NCBI GenBank assembly: GCA_030549335.1
Contig: JAUKPH010000017.1
Span: 14,841,501-14,905,500, forward strand
Direction of reading: 5' to 3'
Length of the DNA: 64,000 bases
Origin: Pontederia crassipes
Taxonomy: Eukaryota; Streptophyta; Magnoliopsida; Commelinales; Pontederiaceae
Shown: positions 51,294-61,987 of the stretch, piece after piece
Layout of the letters: each line of letters starts with the position of its first letter
Position numbering within the stretch: position 1 is the first letter of the stretch
Notes under the pieces: model-generated
Databases searched by the model: none
Told to the model about the DNA's origin: nothing
What the model saw: the letters and a program-made list of their open reading frames with translations, nothing else
Position numbers and translations under genes: made by a program

Positions 51294-51759
51294 TGGCTGT
51301 TTGGTGCATTTTCTTTTAAAAATATCGATAATTTAGATTATCATACATATAGATTACTACCTATTAAATTACTGGTAACTTTAGATTATAGTGTGACAAG
51401 CATTAGTAATATAAGTGGTAATTTATATTACATTGTTATAGAGACGGCGTTATTAGGCAATGCATGCCTTTTACTAAAATACCCCTAATACATATTTCAT
51501 AAACAAAAATTAATATAAAAAGAGAGGATAATCAATAGAAATAGACACATTTAAGTCATTCATAAAGGAAAATCAAATTCAACTAAAACATTTATTTAAA
51601 TAAATAATCAAACATTTTCTAATTATTTCCATCAAAATCAACTAAACTCTTATAATCAACTGAATTCTCATATTAAATTCAGCTACTCTCGTATTAGTTC
51701 GAACTTCTTCCATATAAAAGTCTTTTTAGAAATTGTAAGCAGTGAAAAAAGTAGCTTAA

Positions 51760-54700
51760 AGTGGATGGACTTGAAGTTATGATCTCTCCTACGTCAATCA
51801 TATGTGATTCATTCAGTCCTAATTTTCAATAGTCAATAACCCGTCATAAACTTTTTGTCGGTATTCGTTAGCAGTGGTGATATTGTTAAAGTAATTCGAG
51901 ATGTTTTGTAAGCTCATTGCAACATCTTGAATTCCACAACTCGTAATCTCACGTAGAGCACCAAAAATATTCATGAAATTAGCCAAAGTAGTCATGAAAG
52001 CATTCTCTGTGTTGACATTCCTCTTTCTAGATGTAGATTGATTTGGAATTGGAGAGTTGCTTTGAACTTGAATTTTGTTAGTTGGTTGTTGAGGTGCAGA
52101 ATTATTAATATCAAAATCATCATGATTTTCAAAGTGAACGGTAACGTCCCCAAAATCAACCCTCTTGTCATGTAAGCAATCAGATTGATCATGAGAGCAT
52201 TACACTACCTACTACTTTCTTGACTTTGTCCAGTCAACATATGAGACACGTGGCAATAGGAATAGTAGTGAAACAAGTGAAAGAAAAAAATTGCAGAAGA
52301 AATAATTGGAAAATCAAAGTACACTAACATTTAATGAAATCATTCGGGAGAAAAGGGAAATTCACATATTTCAAATGGTACGAACAAATGAGCACAAGTG
52401 TGACATAAAACAAAAGAGAATCATAACATCCTTCGAATACATAAACTGATAATTCGAATAATGAAATAAAAGGTCGAAATGCTATGGCATTGGATGAGTC
52501 ATGTGCAGCGGCCCTCGAGCTCTGCGCCCTCCATCACCTCCCTAAGCAGGATTCTCACCTGCAAAATTCTAATGCAGGTGCATAGAATACCTGTGAGCAA
52601 AACGCCCAGTACACATAGAAACATAGGCGATAAAATGAGAATCAGATCATAATCAACAATGACAATGGTGATCAATAGAATCCATGCTTTAATCAATGGT
52701 CTTAATGCTTTAATCACTGTGAGCAATGAATAGTACTTCATTCATCTCTATGCTTTGTTCTTTACTTTAACAATACCTTGTTATGTACCTTACTCTGTTA
52801 TACATTACTATGCTTTACTTTGTTATGTGTGATACTACATTTTTTACATTACAATGAGGTCCTTGAAGTTTGTTGTCCTATGCGATCTCGACTTGATTAA
52901 GTTGGGAAGTTAGATGTGCCTCTATGCATCTATGTAGCCAGGATACCCATGAAAAGGAAGGTGTATGCTAAAGCATACCCTTTTCGAAATATAGGTGGGA
53001 GAGGACTTGTACCCTAAGAACAGTGGTCGTTGCAGATCCGTATGTTCGTTGTCTCATCAGCTGAGTTACATGTCCCTTTGGCACTATACTTTGTAATTCA
53101 TATATTGCCCCATGACGGAAGAGTGTGTCAATACATCACCCTTATTTGGAGCACAAGTAGGAGAGGGCATGTGATCCATGAGCAGTGGTCGTTAAGACTG
53201 GTAAGTGCACTGTCTTCTCAGTCCATCTACCTATCCCTCTCTGTACCATATCTTGATCTCTGCTCTGTACTCTAGGCGGCACGTAGTTATTCCGTTATTT
53301 CATCTTTGCTTTACTTATTTGATTTATCCTCTATGAAGTTTGTAATCATAGATCAGAAAAAGGATAAGGTCAGATCCCTTTTTCTGAGGGAGAAGGATTC
53401 ATTACATTCTTTACTATGTTGGACATGGCCTCAAGTGGACCTGTCAGAAGTGGGGCCCATTTGTGAAAGATCGGAGCCCAAATAAAAGACACTTTATTCT
53501 GTTTGACAGAACCCGGGCCAGGTTGGAGAAGACCCAGGTCGAGTCGCTGTCGTGGAATCAAGGCGCATGGCCCGGTCAGAGTTGAGATCCGACTCGGACC
53601 GAGCTGCGGGTGATACTCCGGCCGCCATCCCGACCAAGTTGGTGCTCGGACCGGTCGTGACCAATCCACGTGACCCGGGCCGATGACCCGGGATGAATCA
53701 TCAGCGACTTGAGTCGGGTCGGTGATACTCCTCTTTCTTTGGCCATCTTTCGGCCGTCAATGCATGATGATCATAACACAAAAAATGACGCTTAAATGTT
53801 CTAGATCAATATGGGTCCATTACATGCATTATATGATTATCGAATCATCACCTATGGGGACTAGAACATCTAAGGTACCTTCATCACTATTTTGGTTCGC
53901 CGGCGGTGTTAGTGTTGTCTTCACCAGTGCCAATCGGTCCTGGTTGGCGATGTGTGCAGCAGGCCTCATGTGTGCATCGAGGTACTATTGTGCACTGAAG
54001 GATCGTTAGTCGTTGGATTTCTTCGTGCCTTGTGCGGCTCGCTCGTGGTCGCCGATCGTCGTTCGTTGGAGGGAAGGGAGAGGGAGAGCAGAGGAGGGAG
54101 GCGGTTGAGTGAGGAGCCCAAAGGGAAGAGCGGCCCCCTCCTCATGCCCCTTTATAGGACCTCATCGCCCCCACTAGGGGACGAGGTCGTGGGAGTAGGG
54201 GAGATTTCCTCTCCCTCCGATTCTCTCGTTCTCTTTTTTTTCGTTTTGAATTTAAATTTTGAATTTTCTTTTTGTTTTCTTTTTGAGTTATTTGTGCCGG
54301 TCGTTACATCACTGCCCCTTAAAAGAAAATTCGTCTTTGAATTTAAATTAAGATTAGGGCTTACCGAACAATCTGGGGAATTTTCGCGCATCTTTGACTC
54401 TATTTTCCAAGTTGCTTCTTTTCCATGATGGTGCTTCCATGCTACCTTGATCAATGCCACTATCTTCTTTCCTTTCTAAACTTCTTGATACTCCAATATC
54501 TCTATGGGTTGCTCCTCGTATGTTAAATCCTCCTTGAGGTTTGGTTTATCAATTTGGATTACATTGGCATAGTCGTGCTTGTATTTCCGGAGCAACGAAA
54601 TGTGAAAGACATTATGCACTCTGGCATACGCCGAGAGTAACGCCAACCTGCATGCTGAATCATCGACCATATGTAAGATTTCAAAAGGGCCTACATACCT

Positions 54701-56590
54701 TAGGCTCAACTTCCCTTTTTTGCTAAATCTCATTACACCTTTGGTTGGTGAGACTTTGAGTAGGACTTGCTCACCGGCCTTGAATGTGTGCTCTCGTCTT
54801 TTCTTGTCAATATAGGTCTTCTGCCGATCTTGGGCTGACTTCATTCTTTTTTTTATCAATTCAATTTGATTTGTATATTCCTGGGTCTGTTTGCGGAGTT
54901 CTGCACTCAATATCTTTCTTTCACCCACTTCTCCCTAATATGTTAGGGAGCGACATGGTCGGCCATATAGTGCTTCAAATGGAGACATATCTATACTTGC
55001 ATGATAACTATTGTTATAAGAGAATTCGATAAGGGGAAGGTGATTGTCCCAGTTTCCATGCTAGTCTAAGACACATGCTCGAAGTATATCTTCAAGTGTC
55101 TGGATTGTCTTATTTGATTAACCATCCGTTTGTGGGTGAAAGACAGTACTATATCGGAGTCTTGTCCTGAAGGCATTTTGAAGACTTTTTGAAACCTTGG
55201 AGTGAACTTGGATCCCTATCTAATACGATGATTGATGGTATTCCATAGAGTTTGACGATCTCCTACACATAGAGGTCCATTAAACTTTCAAGTGACTGCT
55301 TTACCTTAATGGGTAAGAAGTAGGCCGATTTAGTGAGTCGATCCACTAATACCCAAATAGCATCATGTCCCTTCTGAGTTTGTGGGAGGCCTGTGATGAA
55401 GTCCATGACTATCTCCTCCCATTTTCACTGGGGAATGCCAAGGCTTTTCAATGTGCCTTGAGGTTTTTGGTGCTCTACTTTCACTTGCTGGCAGACTATG
55501 CATCTGGAGACATACTCCATGATTTCCTTCTTCATATCCGGTCACCAGTAACTTTTTTGTACATCCTTGTACATCTTTGTACTTTCAGGATGGACAACGA
55601 ACTCTGACTTGTGGCATTCATCCAAAACTTCTCTCCGTAGTACTGAACTGTTTGGTACCCATAACCGGTCGCGGTACCGAATGTCACCATCTGCGGAGAC
55701 TTTGAAATCATTTACTTCCAGGCTTGTCTTTATCATTATCGACTGGTAGTCAGAATCTTTGACCTGTGCCGCAATGATCCTTCCGATCAGGTCGGGCTCA
55801 ATCCGCTACATCATCGTGAGCGAACCATTAGACCTCACCTTTAGAGCCCATTTGAAGAGTTCCTCTATCATTTCAAATTGTCGGAGACGCATGAAGACCA
55901 CTGAATCTTCCCATTTCCGATTGAGAGCGTTGGCTACTGAGTTTGCCTTACCAGGATGATAATTGATGGTAAACTCGTAGTCCTTCAGGAACTCCATCCA
56001 TCGTCTTTGGCCAATTCTCTCGTTCTCTTTTTTTTCATTTCGAATTCAAATTTCAAATTCTCTTTTTATTTTCTTTTTTAGTTATTTGTGCCAGTCGTTA
56101 TAGAACCTCTTCCTCCAAATTGACAACATCAACAAGAATCTCAACCATTTGCAAGATCTTCGACTCTCTGTCCAGTTGCACGATGTTTTCCAAATATGAT
56201 TGAAAGATTATCCCAATGAGGAAATGGCTTGTTCCGAAGACCAGATGGATGACTCTGTTAAAGTGAAAATAAAAAATAATAAATTAAATTAGTAATCGAA
56301 CATAATGTAAGCATATCTTTTTTAACAAAAAAATGTATTCAATTACCTTAACCCATTGGTCCCATTCGTCTTGCTCACAAGTCACAAAACACTTATATAT
56401 GTCCTATCCAGATCCAAATGATTGATATAACATATCATAAATGTTATTGTATTGTTTCTTCAAGAGCTTATGCCTTGAATAAATTTGAGGTTGAGCCTTG
56501 GTGTCGCATCCAAGTGACTTTGCTTCCATCATTTTTTCAAGTTGATAAAGGATTCCAGGCTTAAAATTATTTTCTTGTCCAACACTTCAA
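51760..56590 (-). pseudogene. Harbinger ORF1 (Myb/SANT-like protein), split by retrotransposon
   Basis: The N-terminal part on - includes HKLLKKQYNNIYDMLYQS and, after an intron-like gap (acceptor CACTTTAACAG), HPSGLRNKPFPHWDNLSIIF then GKHRATG, the signature seen in PIF ORF1/Myb-like partners. The C-terminal part resumes below the Gypsy fossil at about 52195 with HDQSDCLHDKRVDFGDV and continues through PQQPTNKIQVQSNSPIPNQS. ORF1 proteins bind transposon DNA and assist the transposase. Stops are present in the N-terminal half. Confidence 0.6.
52200..56103 (-). mobile_element. Deleted Ty3/Gypsy retrotransposon fossil
   Basis: The element reads on -. The pol end is visible: RNase H tail (about 55997-55806), integrase zinc-binding region (about 55736-55542) and integrase C-terminus (about 54928-54476, with FKAGEQVLLKVSPTKG and LRYVGPFEI). 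A purine tract (AAGGGGCAGTGA) precedes the 3' LTR, which starts TGTAACGACCGGC at 54308 and runs to about 52200 (~2.1 kb). It contains a TATA-like CTATAAAG near 54150 and a partly duplicated segment at 53020-53220. An ~85-bp stub of the other LTR (56103-56018, matching 54308-54217) adjoins the pol remnant directly, so most of the 5' LTR, gag and the front of pol are missing. It is broken in several places. Target duplications at the edges are not clear. It inserted into the Harbinger ORF1 and is therefore younger than that element. Confidence 0.75.
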
Positions 56591-56949
56591 AATGGATTGT
56601 TCTTTAACTCTAGCATTGATTGTTCTATGTCATTTTCTATTTTGACTTTATCTTTCACCTTAATTAGCTTTCATATTTATATTTATAAAAGCATAATATA
56701 TTAAGTTATCATAATAATATGAACAATACAATAAAAATCATTTATTTAAATAGACAATCAAACAATTTTTAATTGCCAGCATATCAAATTCAATTAAAAT
56801 ACAAAGATAAACTGCAACTATCACTTCAAAGCTCACTTAAAATAAATATTATTAAAAGACTTCAGATTCTAGTTTCATTCCATATAAATTGTGCTATGTT
56901 ATCTCTAAGTTGAATCCAAGCCTCTCAAGTTTCCACATGCCTTCTTCTT

Positions 56950-58010
56950 CTTCAAAGTCATCATCTTTAGGTGGTAATACATTTAGCAAGTCATTCTCCA
57001 TTGGATCAATAGACATTTCTCTCCGGATATGATTATGGAGTAAAGCACAAATAGAGATAATTCTTGCATGTGTCTTTCTCTAAGAATGATCCATCTCATT
57101 TTTAGTAATCTGAAATATCTCTCAATAACATTTCTAACTGACAAATGCTTATAGTTATATAGCTCTTGTGATGTTCGAGGTTGTCTATTTTATCTTCAAT
57201 CATTCAAATGGTAACACTGACACCTATATGGACTTAAGAAGTTCTTCCAATTTGTGTATCTAGCATCACATAAGTAATAAAGGTCTACCATAAAAAATAA
57301 TTGTTAGAAAAATAAATACTATATTTAATGGTATTAATAATGTTTGTTTGAAATGATTAATATTATTATATTGGGACACTTTCAAACTATTACGTCATGA
57401 TATAGCATCTCTTAGCACTCTACCATATGCAACTGACCCTTCCCAATCAAGTAAAATATAAATAAATTGCATATCTTGATTGCAAACTCCTAAAACGTTC
57501 ATCACTATTTCGCCTTTCCTTGTTTGGTATCTAGGTTTGTCAATATCATGGACAATGCATTTAATATATGTTCCATCTAAAGCACCTAAACAATTCTAAA
57601 AAAAGTAGAGACTATTAATATATAAATCATATTATTAAGATTTTACAAATACAGGTAATATACCATAAACCACTTCCATATGAAGTCATTTGAATCTTTC
57701 GGCACTGGTATCTTTAATAATACGCCATGGCAAAGAAGAATTGGATTTAATACAATATTAAAGTGTCTACTAATAGTCTCACCACTTCTCACGAATTATC
57801 TTTTGATTATCCTATTATTTGTATGATGAACATATTATATATATATGTAAATATATATAAGAACATTGCAACCATTTCTTCCACACACATACATTCTTCG
57901 TATATGATAATCTTCCAATGGTTTTCAACATAACACATAATTTATGGAAGCTTCTTTCTGTGAATGTATTTTCAATGCAAGATAAATCAGTATCAAATAT
58001 TATCCTTTGC
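56950..58010 (-). pseudogene. PIF/Harbinger transposase (DDE), decayed
   Basis: Recognisable segments in order on -: an N-terminal region FTERSFHKLCVMLKTIGRLS (about 57970-57900); [17 protein letters not shown] (about 57780); then an intron-like gap with donor ATG|GTATATT and acceptor TTTTTTTAG; NCLGALDGTYIKCIVHDIDK with the first catalytic Asp; FIYILLDWEGSVAYGRVLRD; DARYTNWKNFLSPYR; and HLSVRNVIERYFRLLKMRW with the catalytic Glu. The usual second Asp (SxxDSRVL) is a tyrosine here (SVAYGRVL), and stops interrupt the C-terminal part, so the enzyme is dead. Confidence 0.75.
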
Positions 58011-58623
58011 AAACTAATCTCTAGAATTGCATAGCTATCAATCTTACTTTCTTTTTGTTGTTATTTTTTCTCATCACCAAATAACCATAATATGTTCCAA
58101 ACAAATTATTTAATAAAATAACAGTTGTATGGAGGTTTAGGAGCATCATATGTAAATTAATGAGCACATAAATCAAGGGTACATGGAGCTCTTCATCCAA
58201 CTCATTCATCTTTTTGCACACTATCACAATAAAATTTCATTTTATCAACATATATTACAAATAAATGACTCACAAATAAATTTGAATAAGACAACAAAGG
58301 TAAATTATTAGACAATGAAAGAAAAATATCTTTTCATAGTAGAAAATATAAATTATAGACAATAAAATAATAAAATAATAAAACAATAAAACATATTTCC
58401 TCACAACATAAAAATATAAATTATTAGACATAATACATTTACTTTATTTTGTTATATCATATTAATGCAAATATATATATTTCAGAATTTGGTGAACTTG
58501 CACATGACTTTTGTTTAATGCTTTTATCATGATAAATTATGTTAGTTATTAGTCATTTGACAACATTCACATGTCAATCTTGTGCATGATATTTGATCAA
58601 TAAGCATTGAAACAAAATAACAT
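58011..58623. other. AT-rich stretch above the Harbinger transposase
   Basis: Probably the 5' flank of the transposase gene and the unrecognised upper end of the transposon. No gene seen. Confidence 0.35.
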
Positions 58624-58803
58624 AAAATTTGGGCTGAGCCTGATAAATATGGATCGGGTTCCAAATGCTGGCTGGTTTTCCTCCAAATCCCATTAGGGTT
58701 TTGTTGTGCTCAGGCCAAACTTTGGTAGTCCAATTTGGATGTCATTCTTTGTTGATTATTAGTTAACTTCTTTAATAATTAACAACGTAGATATGCATTT
58801 AAG
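58624..58803 (+). repeat. Direct repeat, right copy, bordering the Harbinger nest
   Basis: Partner of 51127-51293 in the same orientation. Shared blocks: aatttgggctgag, cggatcg/tggatcgggtt, tttggtagtcc, ggatgt, aacttcttta. The nature of the repeat is not known. Confidence 0.55.
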
Positions 58804-59939
58804 GCCATTCTAATTGAGGTAGGCCAAAGTTAAATTGGTTGATTTTTTTTATCTATTTTTAATTATGATAGCTAGCTTATCTTAGCCAAAGCCTATAATT
58901 ATAAACTTATTGATCTTTCCATAAGAAGAATTCTAAACTTATTGATGGTGAAATCATGTGATTGGTTGGGGGAATTATCTCAAAATGCATCCAATAAGTG
59001 TCAATATATGTAAATCATGATGCTCAGGTGTAGATTTTAGGTGTAAAAACTCAAAATCCAGTGAAGAAATAGTAATATACCTCGAGATATCAATCTGACC
59101 CTAGAAGTTCTATTTGCCTCTAGAATAACAAGAACTCATGAAGTGTTTTAAAATTTATACTTACAAAACCGCAATTACAAGTTCATAGTTATCACTATAA
59201 TACTTAAAGGTAGAAAATGTTGTTTGTTTACACTAAGATTAAACTATTTTCAAAATACTAAATCAATTGAGATGAGAAATCTAATTTTTAAAATATAGAT
59301 TATACCAATATTTTGAGTTTGGTATATTATCAAAAAATAAATCTAGGCTTGAAGAAAAAAATAAACCATTCTAAGTTGTCAAATTATGAAAATGAATGCA
59401 TGGGCATAAGAGATACATCCGGATACTTTGACTTCAACTTTTGATAAGAACAAAAATGATTCGCCCAAAATCATATTAATTAGGAACAACCCTACTCTCA
59501 TAGTGGCTATTTCCTCAAATCCCTTCATTCCCATGCTTGAGTATTCTAGGAATGACAAGATTAATTGAGATTTTTTATAAGTACATTCTATCCACTCTTG
59601 TGATAAGGAGTTATAATTCATGGGGTTATAAATATTTCTCGAAGTGTCTCTAAAAATGGTATCAAAATGGAATTTTATACAACTAAACAACATATTTGAG
59701 AGAATTATCTGAAAGCATAAATCATGCCATAGCACAATATCATGCAAATAATTAAGGTGCATATATGATATCAAATTCAACTTCTATCTAAACACATGTA
59801 TAATTCCTAACACCATTAATATTAATCATTAATTAAGAGAAATTGAAAGATATAAGTTGAGCCCTAACTTCGTCGCATATTGATATTCTCTCTTAATAGG
59901 CACATTGTTCTCTTTCATCTCTGTTTTACATATTTCTTT
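58804..59939. other. AT-rich intergenic stretch
   Basis: No gene recognised; open frames are short and lack domains. Confidence 0.4.
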
Positions 59940-60720
59940 TGTAACAACCAGCATAAAGATAAAAAAAGGAAAAGAGAATATGTGATAGACTTGGACGACT
60001 GAGAGAAAAGAATTCAAGGCCAATTAAAGCTAGGAAAACCAAGGGCTAGGATAACTTCCTCAAAACTAGGAGATTAATTTGATTTCTTTGAGTCAGATTT
60101 GATTTAAAAGAGAGAAGACCTTTAATTAGATAAAACAAAATTGTTGTTAAGGCCCTCTCCCCTCAGCCTCACGGTTCTTTGATTTTCCTCTCCATTGTTG
60201 CTGGTGCACGACTTGGGCAAAGGCAGGGAGATTTCTGTGCAAGGGTAGGTAAGGTCTTCTTCCACTCCTTCCTACCTGATCCCCTTACATGTCCTCTCAT
60301 CGTTCTCTGCACTGAACGATTGACAGACGGAGTTCGAGAGGAGGAACAACGAGAGAGCCGAGAGAAAATAGGGAGGATCGAGGGAAAAGCAAGGGACATG
60401 ATCATTAATCTTTTGACGAATCGAATGATGGATTAACCGCGAACAGGTGGGTGAATCAAAATCACCTTGCATGACCTCTGAATCATCCCAATTCATGCCC
60501 TAATCGTTATGAAAAGAAAAAAATAAGACTAGGATTCAAGTTATCATTTTAATTGTTTGATTTCTTGAATTCTTTGATTGATTGATTGTTTGCATGCATA
60601 ATTCATTGTCTGTTATTCTATTGTTGTGTGATTATTTTGCTAGGAGATAGGAACTAGGTTAGGCTGAGATTGCATCGAAGAATTGATGAAATTCGAAATT
60701 CTGCAACTTTTTTGGACGCC

Positions 60721-60983
60721 GATCGATCGACCGGTCCGCAGGCATTGCCAGCCACTGGTCGACCGATATAATGAACTACAGCCGATTTCACCATATGTCG
60801 ACCGGTCGACCGATCCTTGTCCACCGGTCGACCGATCCACACTCATTGGTCGACCGTTCAATTGAACGGATCGACCGACCCGATTAGCCCGAATTAGCCA
60901 ATCGATCGACCGATCTGAATAGACCGGTCGACCGATCAATAGACTATCGGTCGACCGTTCCCCTAAACCGGTTGACCGATTCC
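60721..60983. repeat. Cluster of GGTCGACC-type palindromes in the LTR
   Basis: About ten copies of an accggtcgaccgat-like motif, spaced irregularly at roughly 10-40 bp, within the LTR body. Each core (GGTCGACC) is its own reverse complement, and several are extended to accggtcgaccg. Spacers differ, so it is a dispersed motif cluster and not a simple tandem repeat. Confidence 0.85.
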
Positions 60984-61975
60984 CTAGAAAATATTTTACT
61001 ATATTTACTAATTATTTTCCTTTTATCCAGATATTACTTATACATAATTGATTCTATTGTCTGACCCCACAGAGATCCCTCATTGATTTTTCAAGATCTA
61101 TTCTTTTATTGATTTATTTCTTATTGATCTTATCATATCCATTGAACAAAAATAAAGAGCTACAAGTTATTAAAAGTGATTAATAAGTTCAGATGAAAGA
61201 TTAATTATGAGTTGTCAGTCTAAGCCAAGTGCAGTAAAATAAAGATAGCTCTCTTAGTCATGGTTTGATCATCCACTGATCTGCATAAGGCCGTATCGTT
61301 TGCTCGACATACCCCAAGAATTAAAGGCACCTAAAGTCACTCTGATTTTAATAATAATTCAAGATCAAGAAGCATGTTCAAGTCAAGTCAAGTATGTCAT
61401 GATTCCAAATTTACTAAGCATCATTGATTCTCATGATTCATGTTCTATTCTGATTCTTATTCTTATTCATATTATGATCCATGATACTGACATGTTATCT
61501 TTCACGTTCAAGTCAAGCATGATTATTTATTACTGATTATTATATTCATGTCATGCATTGTATATCATATGGTTCCCCACTAAGCTATAAAGCTTACGGG
61601 AGGACCTCCTCACCTGTGTCTGATTTCCACAGGACCAGATCAGTGACATGGTGGAGTAGGCGTGTGGTGATGAAGCTCTGATGATAGGACAACACATGAA
61701 CCACATGGCTTATTAGATCGTTTATTAGTTTTCTTTAACTTTCGCATTTAGATTCATGATGTAAAACCTATTTTATTTCTTAGAAATGATATAGCCACTT
61801 TTAGACTTCCGCAATTAAAGTTATCCTTTTTCTTTATAATTTCTTTCTTCCGCTGACATGTCTCGATTCTTGACTGAGATATGGTCAACATGATGGTCAA
61901 AGTCATAGCATGTCGTAACGTCTCCAGGTTGGTCTTCGCCTCATGGCGGGGGTCGATTTGGGGGCGTTAAATTTA

Positions 61976-61987
61976 TGGTATCAGAGC
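61976..61987 (+). other. Retrotransposon primer binding site
   Basis: TGGTATCAGAGC, complementary to the 3' end of plant initiator methionine tRNA, placed a few bases after the LTR end. It primes minus-strand DNA synthesis in many plant LTR elements. Confidence 0.85.

Larger units (their letters stand above)
51294..58010 (-). mobile_element. Decayed PIF/Harbinger DNA transposon, split by a Gypsy insertion
   Basis: The minus strand carries, in order, a PIF-type transposase (about 58010-56950) and a Myb/SANT-like ORF1 (about 56590-56104 and 52195-51760). The lower end near 51294 (tggctgtttggtgcatttt) resembles a Harbinger terminal repeat; the upper end was not found. A Gypsy fossil at about 52200-56103 interrupts ORF1. 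Both genes hold stops, so the copy is inactive. The AT-rich sub-end at 51330-51490 recurs near 19410-19590, suggesting a related MITE. Confidence 0.7.
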
